In this document: positions 1-6,364 of the stretch, one piece after another
Numbering within the stretch: the stretch's first letter is position 1
Layout of the letters: each line of letters opens with the position of its first letter
DNA from: Flavobacteriaceae bacterium
Lineage (GTDB): Bacteria; Bacteroidota; Bacteroidia; Flavobacteriales; Flavobacteriaceae
Reading direction: 5' to 3'
DNA length: 8,261 bases
Assembly (NCBI GenBank): GCA_020435885.1
Contig: JAGQYU010000035.1
Location: 1-8,261 of the forward strand
Notes under the pieces: model-generated
Seen by the model: only the letters and a program-made list of their open reading frames with translations
What the model was told of the DNA's origin: nothing
The model's database searches: none
Translations under genes and position numbers: made by a program

Positions 1-221
1 AGATAGAAGAAGGTGCTATTCTACCAGAACATGCTCACATCCATGAGCAGACCACACAAGTATTAGAAGGTAAGTTGGAAATGACCATTAATGGTAAAAC
101 CGAAATTGTACAGCCCGGTACTATTGTAGTGATTCCTTCTAATGTAAAACACTCAGGAAAGGCACTAACACCTTGCAAAGTAACCGATGTTTTTTGTCCT
201 GTGAGGGAAGATTATCAATAG
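1..221 (+). CDS. Cupin-domain protein, C-terminal part (5' end outside window)
   Basis: The open frame begins at position 3 and gives 72 residues before TAG; the start lies left of the window. The fragment fits the cupin motifs exactly in spacing. Motif 1 runs G4-x5-H10-x-H12-x3-Q16-x6-G23, and motif 2 runs G39-x5-P45-x-N47-x2-H50. H10, H12, Q16 and H50 are the expected metal ligands, with Gln replacing the more common Glu, a variation known in some small cupins. The strand pattern around VLEGKLEMTINGK is typical of single-domain cupin_2 proteins of about 100-115 residues, so perhaps a third is missing. Such proteins can be sugar-processing enzymes (KdgF-like), dioxygenases or regulators; nothing here decides which. 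The next gene starts 10 bp downstream on the same strand, suggesting co-transcription. The cupin fold is secure, the function is not. Confidence 0.85.
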   Translation, partial: IEEGAILPEHAHIHEQTTQVLEGKLEMTINGKTEIVQPGTIVVIPSNVKHSGKALTPCKVTDVFCPVREDYQ

Positions 222-231
222 TTTCAATTTC

Positions 232-999
232 ATGAAATTATTCAAATTAATACTCAATACTATTCCAAGGCCTATTTTAATAAAGGTCAGTTATTGGGTA
301 AGACCATTGCTTGCTTTTTATCTTAAAGGTTCTACCTATACCGACCCTATCGATGATAAAAGTTTTAGAAAATTTTTGCCCTACGGCTATGGTACACAAC
401 GCCCAAATGTACTTTCACCAAGTACGCTTTCGCTGGAACGCCACAGATTATTATGGCTCTATCTAAAAAATGAAACCGATTTCTTTGATGCTTCCAAACC
501 CAAAAAAGTATTACATATGGCCCCTGAACAATGCTTTTTGGGCAGGTTTAGAAAATTAAAACATATAAAACTTATTACGGCCGACCTCTACTCGCCTATT
601 GTGGATGTAAAAGCAGATATTTTAGACCTCCCTTTCGAGGATAACGAATTTGATATAATCTTCTGTAACCACGTACTGGAACATATTGAAGACGATCATA
701 AAGCCATGCAAGAGCTACACAGGGTGCTAAAAAAAGGTGGCATGGGTATCTTCCAAATACCACAAGATCTTTCTAAAGAGAAGACGTATGAAGATTTTAG
801 TATTACCTCGCCGGAAGAAAGAGCTAAACATTTCGGTCAATACGACCATGTACGTGTATATGGAAGTGATTATTTTGACAGACTACGTACCGTTGGATTT
901 GAGGTGCATGAAGTAGATTATTCTAAAAAACTATCTGAAAAAGAAATAGATACCTATCGATTAATGAAAGGTGAAATCTTACCTGTTTGTTTTAAGTAA
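232..999 (+). CDS. Class I SAM-dependent methyltransferase-like protein with atypical motif I
   Basis: A 255-residue protein resembling the Methyltransf_11 group. The N-terminal 35 residues are hydrophobic and basic, which could allow peripheral membrane attachment. The Rossmann-type core starts near residue 91. The place of motif I (normally hh-D-h-G-x-G-x-G) is taken by VLHMAPEQ at 93-100, so the glycine-rich loop is missing. Later motifs are good: LITADLY at 114-120, ADILDLPF at 128-135 with the acidic D129, FDIIFCNHVLEHIEDD at 140-155, and ELHRVLKKGG at 161-170. A VLHxAPE-type loop is, as I recall, shared by a subfamily of bacterial methyltransferases, so this looks like a family trait rather than damage. 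The substrate is unknown. The ATG at 232 is 10 bp after the cupin stop, without a clear Shine-Dalgarno. Its TAA ends 1 bp from the batE stop on the other strand. Confidence 0.8.
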   Translation: MKLFKLILNTIPRPILIKVSYWVRPLLAFYLKGSTYTDPIDDKSFRKFLPYGYGTQRPNVLSPSTLSLERHRLLWLYLKNETDFFDASKPKKVLHMAPEQCFLGRFRKLKHIKLITADLYSPIVDVKADILDLPFEDNEFDIIFCNHVLEHIEDDHKAMQELHRVLKKGGMGIFQIPQDLSKEKTYEDFSITSPEERAKHFGQYDHVRVYGSDYFDRLRTVGFEVHEVDYSKKLSEKEIDTYRLMKGEILPVCFK

Positions 1000-1000
1000 C

Positions 1001-1762
1001 TTATAATTCCTTTATATCATCCGCAATAATCCAGCCTACTTTTCCATCAGCAATTTTAATCTTTTTCCAGTTATCCAAACTTTCCAACAACTGTACTTTG
1101 GTGCCTTCATGGAGCTGAAAATTTACTTCGCTAGACATGGTGGGCGCTGTTTTAACCTCAGTTTGTTGGGCAAAAACAATGGCATAGTTGCTCTTCAACA
1201 CATGGTCGTGATTTTGGTATGCCAACGCCAGTGACACTATAGCCAACAACAAACTTATGGTACCAACTGTAAAGAACAACCGCTTCCGGTTAGAATCATA
1301 CGAAAAATGGTACAACAGGAAAAGAACAGTAAAAAAGAATAGTAAAATTACTGCTAACCATGCCCAAGTGTTATAGGTCAGTTTTAGCACAAAACCATCT
1401 TTAAATTTTTGCATAAAAGTTTTAGGCAAAGGTTCTATATTATCAATAGCCATACGTTTAGCAAAACCCAAATTAAAGGTAGCATCTTCATTTGTTGGGT
1501 TGAGCATCAATGCTTTTTCGTAATAATAAATAGCAGGAGCTACTTTGTTCAGTTTGTAATTTGCATTGGCTATGTTATAATACAAATCATCAGAAACTAT
1601 ATCTTGAGTTTCAATTTGTGTATAAACTTCCAACGCTTTTTCATAATCTCCTTGCTGATACAATTTATTGGCCTCTACAAACAAACTATCAGCTGACTGA
1701 GCTATTGTGCCCAGAGACATCAAAAACAGTACTATAAAAACTAATCGCTTCATGCTTTCCAT
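1001..1762 (-). CDS. batE: BatE: TPR, two membrane spans and SH3b domain
   Basis: Last gene of the Bat train, 253 residues. In order: signal peptide (about 4-22, ending TIAQ), two TPR-like helical pairs (about 26-58 and 60-93; the second carries YEKALMLNP and a following NLGFA), a membrane span at about 132-152, a short basic loop (SNRKR), a second span at about 162-182, and a bacterial SH3 domain at about 191-250 ending in GKVGWIIADDI. The basic loop predicts that both the TPR part and the SH3b part face the periplasm. This is the standard BatE architecture and length. SH3b domains often bind peptides or cell-wall material; the ligand here is unknown. The ATG at 1762 directly follows the batD TAA with no spacer. 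A second ATG at 1753 (MKRLVF...) gives a cleaner signal peptide and is an equally likely start. Confidence 0.9.
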   Translation of the reverse strand: MESMKRLVFIVLFLMSLGTIAQSADSLFVEANKLYQQGDYEKALEVYTQIETQDIVSDDLYYNIANANYKLNKVAPAIYYYEKALMLNPTNEDATFNLGFAKRMAIDNIEPLPKTFMQKFKDGFVLKLTYNTWAWLAVILLFFFTVLFLLYHFSYDSNRKRLFFTVGTISLLLAIVSLALAYQNHDHVLKSNYAIVFAQQTEVKTAPTMSSEVNFQLHEGTKVQLLESLDNWKKIKIADGKVGWIIADDIKEL

Positions 1763-3529
1763 TTATAGTTGTTTATCAATTTTTGTAAGCACTTCACGTG
1801 CTTTGTTATACTCTTGTTCCATCATTACATTGGTTGTTGGTGTATAACGAGCATATTCGCAATCATCAAAAACCTTAATAAAATCATCAATAATTGGCAT
1901 GTCAACCTTACGTTGTTGTAATATTTCTTTAATCTTATCTTTACTGATATCAGAAGTTTCTACGTGCAGTTTTGCCTTCAAATAATTATGCAATGCTTTT
2001 TCCAGCGCCACATAGAAGCCTTCTTTATTACCAAGTTTCTTTTTGGCTTCAGAAAGGTATTTTCTGGCCAATCGGTCTGCCATTCTCCGCTTATTACCAA
2101 TAATATCGCTATCACGTTGTTTTTTCTTAGCACCTATGAAAATCCCTAAAGGAATAGCCAACAAAGGCAACAATAACAACGAGTAGAATAATTTAGAGCC
2201 TAAAAAATCACTTTTTACAATTCTTGGTTGTAAATCTGCCTGAGTACTGATAAACCTGATATCTTTTGCATTACTGATAACATCTTTTTTAACAACAGTA
2301 GGAGCATTATCTACTTCGCTGGCAGTTTTTCCTAAAGGCGCGTCAATAACAATAGCATCGGAAGTAATGGTCTTATACTTTTTATCTTCTAGACTAAAGT
2401 ATGAGAATGAAATAGGCGGTATTTTAAATTTACCCCTGTATTGAGGTACAATGGTATATTGATCATAAACCGAGCCTCTAAGTCCGCCTAAAGAAGTAAC
2501 TATGTTTTCTTTATGCTCGGGTTCATATCTTTCTAGCCCTGCAGGTGTTTCTATCTTAGGTAATTCAACTAATTTTAAATTTCCTTTACCATTTACCTCT
2601 ACTTTTATTTGTGCAGACTCATTTGCTTTCAACTCCGTTTTATTGGCTTCAACTTTAAAATCGAAATCACCCACAGCGCCTGTAAAATCGGCAGGTTTAT
2701 TCTCAATCGGCAATGGTTTTACTTCTACAATTCTCTTTCCGGTAGTAACGGTAAACGTAGTGTTTTGAGTTATCATATTGCCAAAAAGGTCTCTACGGCC
2801 GATAGGTACTCCTGCGGTAATTTCCAATTCCATAGGGTCAATAGACAACGTGCCGGATTTTTGAGGTATCAGAACGGTTTTTTTAATGATAGCATACCTA
2901 TGTGGTTTTCCTTGGAACTCACCTTCTTTAGCCTCCCATTGGCTAACCTCTATGTTCTGATTCCAAAAACCACTGAACGTAGGCGATTCTATTTCTCTGG
3001 TATTTCTAACACTTACTTTAGTTACATCTACATAAATTTTATATACTACTGAAATAGCTTCCCCAACATACGGATTAGAATTTGATATTTCGGCTATTAA
3101 ATGTATGTTTTGTGAAGCAACATAACGTGGATCGTTCGGATCTTTTGGTATTTCAACAGCATCCGTTACGGTTACTTTTACAGTATTAGATTTGATAGTC
3201 TGTCCATCATAAGTGATACTCGCCGAAGGGATGGTAATAACACCTTTTCTATTAGGTTGTAAGGTGTATGAGTATGACATTTCAAAAGATTGCTTACCAT
3301 TAAGAACAGACCAACTAGTAGATTGCATAGGGCCTGCCAACACTTTAAAGTCTCTGAAATCAGGTGGTGTAAAATCGTCTCCTCCTTGTTTGTTTATGGT
3401 AAAAGTAATCCGCAAGCGTTCATTAACCCCAAGCCTGTCTTTACTGACTGCCGCTTTAAATGAAAGCTCTTGTGCAGTAAGCTGGCTTACAAAACCTAAG
3501 AAAAATAATATGTAAAAAATCTTCTTCAT
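1763..3529 (-). CDS. batD: BatD: periplasmic beta-sandwich protein with cytoplasmic helical tail
   Basis: 588 residues, matching the BatD / 'oxygen tolerance' family (Pfam BatD) in length and order. It has a signal peptide (1-20, ending LTAQ) and then three beta-rich repeats at about 21-123, 140-268 and 285-397. The first and third repeats close with the family's G-x-h-x-I-P signature (GVITIP at 96-101, GKFKIP at 366-371); the second has the related SGTLSIDP at 225-232. One membrane span lies at about 446-466, followed by KKKQR, so the remaining 120 residues are cytoplasmic. That tail is helical and carries FYVALEKALHNYLKAKL (505-521) and CEYARYTP (557-564), both typical of BatD. It is visibly related to the cytoplasmic part of the 541-residue protein upstream. 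The start is 4 bp after the batC stop, with only a weak AAGGA 11 nt upstream. Probably an envelope partner of the BatA/BatB VWA proteins; biochemical activity unknown. Confidence 0.95.
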   Translation of the reverse strand: MKKIFYILFFLGFVSQLTAQELSFKAAVSKDRLGVNERLRITFTINKQGGDDFTPPDFRDFKVLAGPMQSTSWSVLNGKQSFEMSYSYTLQPNRKGVITIPSASITYDGQTIKSNTVKVTVTDAVEIPKDPNDPRYVASQNIHLIAEISNSNPYVGEAISVVYKIYVDVTKVSVRNTREIESPTFSGFWNQNIEVSQWEAKEGEFQGKPHRYAIIKKTVLIPQKSGTLSIDPMELEITAGVPIGRRDLFGNMITQNTTFTVTTGKRIVEVKPLPIENKPADFTGAVGDFDFKVEANKTELKANESAQIKVEVNGKGNLKLVELPKIETPAGLERYEPEHKENIVTSLGGLRGSVYDQYTIVPQYRGKFKIPPISFSYFSLEDKKYKTITSDAIVIDAPLGKTASEVDNAPTVVKKDVISNAKDIRFISTQADLQPRIVKSDFLGSKLFYSLLLLPLLAIPLGIFIGAKKKQRDSDIIGNKRRMADRLARKYLSEAKKKLGNKEGFYVALEKALHNYLKAKLHVETSDISKDKIKEILQQRKVDMPIIDDFIKVFDDCEYARYTPTTNVMMEQEYNKAREVLTKIDKQL

Positions 3530-3533
3530 GTAG

Positions 3534-4328
3534 CTACCAATCCTTTTCTCGTTTCACTTTTTGCCCTTGGGCCTTTTTAGCATTTACTTTTTGTTGTGTT
3601 TTATCTTCTTCATTACTCATAGCCTCTAACAACTGTTTAATTTGTTGAGGTGTTAATTTATTCTGTTGAGGTTTAGGTTGTTGCTTTTGTTTATCGTTAT
3701 CGCCTTCATTATTTTTATTCTGATCCTGCTGATCATCTTTTTGATCTTTGTTTTTGTCTTTATCATCACCATTCTCATCATTTTTCTGATCTTTATTTTG
3801 ATCGTCCTTTTTGTCCTTATCTTGCTGTTGGTTTTGATCCTGATTATTTTGATTGTCTTGATTTTGTTGATTCTGCTGATCTTTCAACATTTTCTGAGCC
3901 AATGCCAAATTATAACGGGTTTCATCATCTTTCGGATTATTCCTCAACGAATTTTTATATGCCTCAACCGCTTGCCCGTATTGCTTTTCTTTCATCAACA
4001 CATTTCCCATGTTATGGAAAGATTCAGCCTTATTCAGTTTGGTCTCCGTAGTTTTTGCTACCAATTCATATAATGGCATTGCTTCTTTATACCTTTCCTG
4101 CTGATAAATAGCATTACCTAAATTATAATTTACCTTTTCATAATTAGGGTGCTGTTCCAATGCTTTTTTATACTGCACCTCTGCTTCTACATAGTTTTCG
4201 CTATTGTAAAAATCATTCCCGTTACGGATAAAATCTTTCGTTTCCTTTTTTACTTCAGGCTTTTTAGCTTCCTGAGCTGTTGCGACTGTTGCAATGATAA
4301 GCAATAAAATTGTTATAATCCTTTTCAT
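3534..4328 (-). CDS. batC: BatC: periplasmic TPR protein with D/N/Q/K-rich linker
   Basis: 264 residues. Signal peptide 1-19 (ending ATAQ); no further membrane span, so probably periplasmic. Three TPR units follow at about 29-62, 63-96 and 100-133 (for example AEVQYKKALEQHPN and AVEAYKNSLRNNP). Residues 150-224 are almost wholly Asp, Asn, Gln and Lys and must be disordered. A short conserved-looking C-terminal segment follows (LTPQQIKQLLEAMSNEEDKTQQKV, 225-248) and the protein ends in KDW. BatC homologues, as I recall, keep both this helix and the terminal KDW/KNW, so the tail is probably a docking element presented on a flexible tether. The ATG overlaps the batB stop as ATGA and has an AGGAG 8 nt upstream, one of the two good Shine-Dalgarno sites in the train. 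The TPR units should bind a partner, plausibly BatA, BatB or BatD. Confidence 0.92.
   Translation of the reverse strand: MKRIITILLLIIATVATAQEAKKPEVKKETKDFIRNGNDFYNSENYVEAEVQYKKALEQHPNYEKVNYNLGNAIYQQERYKEAMPLYELVAKTTETKLNKAESFHNMGNVLMKEKQYGQAVEAYKNSLRNNPKDDETRYNLALAQKMLKDQQNQQNQDNQNNQDQNQQQDKDKKDDQNKDQKNDENGDDKDKNKDQKDDQQDQNKNNEGDNDKQKQQPKPQQNKLTPQQIKQLLEAMSNEEDKTQQKVNAKKAQGQKVKREKDW
3657..3881 (-). repeat. Low-complexity coding stretch in batC (D/N/Q/K linker)
   Basis: About 225 bp encoding BatC residues 150-224. On the plus strand it appears as a run of imperfect short units such as TGATC, TTTTG and TTCTG, the complements of GAT, CAA, AAT, CAG and AAA codons. Protein units such as DQNKDQK and KNKDQKDDQ recur imperfectly. 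Units are irregular and synonymous codons are mixed, so this looks like composition-driven low complexity more than a perfect tandem array. Length is likely to vary between related strains. Confidence 0.75.
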
Positions 4329-5374
4329 GAATTCTTCTCCTTATTTTCATTAAACAAATTGAGCTTTTGTATCCATTTTGTCTTTTTGTTGAGCATTAAA
4401 GCATCCAATACTAAGAACAAAATTCCAAAGCCTATAAACCACTGAAACTGATCTTTAAAATCTGAAAACTGTTTCGTTTCAAACTCTTTTTTATCAGCAT
4501 TCAATAGTAGTTCTTCTACATAATCAATAGCCTTGGTGGTATTGTTGCCTACTATATATTCACCATCACCATCGCTGGCAATTTTCTCAAGTGTCTCATT
4601 ATGTAGTTTGGTAATTACTACCTCTCCTTCTCTGTCTTTTTTGTATTCAATAAGCGTACCATTCCTTTTGATAGGGATTGGGCCTCCTTCCGGCATACCA
4701 ACACCTATGGTAAATATTTTAATTCCTTCTTTAACCGCTTCGTCAGCAATATAACCAACATTTTCCTCATGGTCTTCTCCATCAGAAATGATGAACAAAA
4801 ATCGGTTGGTTTGCTCATCGTCATCATAATAACTTTTTGCTAGTTTTAATGCTTCATTAATAGCAGTTCCCTGTGATGAAACCATATCTGTATCAGCGTT
4901 TTGCAAAAACATTTTAGCCGCTGCATGGTCTGTTGTTATCGGCAATAGCGGATATGCATTCCCCGCATAAATAATAATACCAACCCTATCGCTTCCCAGT
5001 TTATCAATTATTTTAGATATGATCTGTTTTGCTTTTTCTAAACGGTTTGGAGCAATATCTTCGGCTAACATACTCTTAGAAACATCCAGCGCAAAGACAA
5101 TATCAACGCCTTGTCTTTTAACCGTTTTCATTTTGGTGCCCATTTTAGGATTTACCAATGCAACGACCAAAAACAATAATGCCAATGCTACTGTAAGCAC
5201 TTTTAATACTGATTTGAACGGAGAGGCTTCCGGACTGAGTTTCTTTAATAAATCAGCATCAGCAAATGCCTTTTGTTTCTGTTTCTTCCAAAAGGACATC
5301 AGTAAAAACAATACTAACAACGCAACAATAACTGCTGCATAGTAAAAATAGGATGTTTCTTCTAACTGATACAT
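4325..5374 (-). CDS. batB: BatB: membrane-anchored VWA-domain protein
   Basis: 349 residues. Membrane spans at about 12-28, 55-74 and 310-327, with basic stretches after the first and third (KKQKQK, NKKTKW), place the large VWA domain (about 89-290) in the periplasm. All metal-ion-dependent adhesion site residues are present: DVSKS with D97, S99 and S101; T170 in SQGT; and D198 in SDGED. The domain should therefore bind a divalent cation and a partner acidic side chain. It aligns along its length with BatA (IDIVxAxDVSxSMLAxD, NRLE, YAGxxY, GTAI, DG, GxKxxTIGxG), so the two are paralogues and may act as a pair. Family length and position are standard. The ATG shares one base with the batA stop (TAATG), no Shine-Dalgarno is seen, and the stop overlaps batC by 4 nt. 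Confidence 0.95.
   Translation of the reverse strand: MYQLEETSYFYYAAVIVALLVLFLLMSFWKKQKQKAFADADLLKKLSPEASPFKSVLKVLTVALALLFLVVALVNPKMGTKMKTVKRQGVDIVFALDVSKSMLAEDIAPNRLEKAKQIISKIIDKLGSDRVGIIIYAGNAYPLLPITTDHAAAKMFLQNADTDMVSSQGTAINEALKLAKSYYDDDEQTNRFLFIISDGEDHEENVGYIADEAVKEGIKIFTIGVGMPEGGPIPIKRNGTLIEYKKDREGEVVITKLHNETLEKIASDGDGEYIVGNNTTKAIDYVEELLLNADKKEFETKQFSDFKDQFQWFIGFGILFLVLDALMLNKKTKWIQKLNLFNENKEKNS
4337..4341 (-). promoter_or_regulatory. Shine-Dalgarno AGGAG for batC
   Basis: AGGAG on the minus strand, 8 nt before the batC ATG at 4328 and inside the last codons of batB (NKEKNS). Spacing is ideal. It coincides with the ATGA overlap of the two genes, so batC is probably translated by coupled re-initiation. 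Most other junctions in the train lack such a site. Confidence 0.6.
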
Positions 5375-6363
5375 TATATAAAACTTCTAAAAACTGTTAA
5401 CCTTAATAACATTTCCAGTGAAATTAAAAGCCCTGCCAATAATACCAGAGACCTATAATTCTCTTGAAAATTATAATATTTAAATTCTTCTATTTCAGTC
5501 TTCTCTAATTTGTTGATCTCATCATAAATTGAGGCTAATTTTTCATTGTCTGTTGCCCTAAAATATTGCCCTTCTGTCTGTTCTGCTATGGATTTAAGAA
5601 GTGCTTCATCTATTTCTACAGGTTGCATTTCAAATATCAATTTACCAGTTCTGGGGTCTTTAGCCACCGGAAATTCTGCTCTACCGTTTGTTCCCAGTCC
5701 AATAGTATATACTTTAATGCCTAACTCCTTTGCCAATTCTGTAGCAGTGTTTGGATCTACAAAACCTGAGTTATTTACTCCATCGGTCAACAAAATAATT
5801 ACTTTGCTTACAGCCTTGCTATCTTTCAGTCTATTCACGGCAGAGCCAAGCCCCATCCCTATGGCTGTACCTCCTTCAATATCTCCCCATTTTAATTTCC
5901 TAATAGTACTAATAACAATTCGTTTGTCGCTAGTGATAGGTGTTTGCGTATAACTTTCACCTGCATATACCACAATACCTATACGATCATTTGGTCTTTT
6001 ATTTACAAAATCGATGGCTACATCCTTCAGGGCTTCTAACCTGTTAGGCTTTAAATCTCTGGCCAACATACTTGCAGAAACGTCAATAGCCATAACTATA
6101 TCAATACCACTTGTTTTTTTTGTTTTTGTGCTTACTTCTACATTACGAGGTCTAGCCAAAGCGACTATCAGTGCAGTAAGTGCTAACAATCGTAATACGT
6201 ATAATAGTGGCCTTAACTTTGATAGAAATGATGTGTGAACAAATCCTTTTGTACTGGAAATTTTAAGCCTAGCAGCATCTTTTTTGCGCACAAAAAAGTA
6301 CCATACCGCCAATAACGGTATGAGTAGCAACAGCCACAAAAACTCAGGGTTTGTTAATTCCAT
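5374..6363 (-). CDS. batA: BatA: membrane-anchored VWA-domain protein
   Basis: 329 residues from the ATG at 6363, which begins MELTNPEFLWLLLLIPLL, the usual BatA N-terminus, 1 bp after the preceding stop. An in-frame ATG at 6381 would add MKLWNN but overlaps the upstream gene by 17 nt and breaks the family pattern, so I prefer the inner one. Spans lie at about 7-25, 52-71 and 305-322, putting the VWA domain in the periplasm. Its metal site is intact: DVSAS with D94, S96 and S98; T166 in GGT; D194 in LLTDG. The insertion after the fifth strand (EFPVAKDPRTGKLIFEMQPVEIDEALL) is typical of BatA. Unlike BatB, almost no cytoplasmic tail follows the last span (LTVFRSFI). Probably works with BatB and MoxR/DUF58 in envelope or oxidative-stress physiology; the molecular role is not established. 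Confidence 0.95.
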   Translation of the reverse strand: MELTNPEFLWLLLLIPLLAVWYFFVRKKDAARLKISSTKGFVHTSFLSKLRPLLYVLRLLALTALIVALARPRNVEVSTKTKKTSGIDIVMAIDVSASMLARDLKPNRLEALKDVAIDFVNKRPNDRIGIVVYAGESYTQTPITSDKRIVISTIRKLKWGDIEGGTAIGMGLGSAVNRLKDSKAVSKVIILLTDGVNNSGFVDPNTATELAKELGIKVYTIGLGTNGRAEFPVAKDPRTGKLIFEMQPVEIDEALLKSIAEQTEGQYFRATDNEKLASIYDEINKLEKTEIEEFKYYNFQENYRSLVLLAGLLISLEMLLRLTVFRSFI

Positions 6364-6364
6364 G

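Noticed and set aside
990..1060. Intrinsic terminator at the convergent junction.
   Set aside because: No inverted repeat with a stable stem followed by a T-run could be found on either strand; only AT-rich coding sequence is seen.
2609..3052. Plus-strand open frame of 147 residues inside batD.
   Set aside because: Lies wholly antisense to conserved batD sequence, shows no recognisable domain, and its composition is that of a reverse-strand shadow.
3666..4073. Plus-strand open frame of 135 residues that is almost entirely I, L, F and V, resembling a multi-span membrane protein.
   Set aside because: It is the exact antisense of the batC linker: GAT, CAA, AAT and AAA codons read backwards give Ile, Leu, Ile and Phe codons. 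It has no start context, and batC on the other strand is clearly real.
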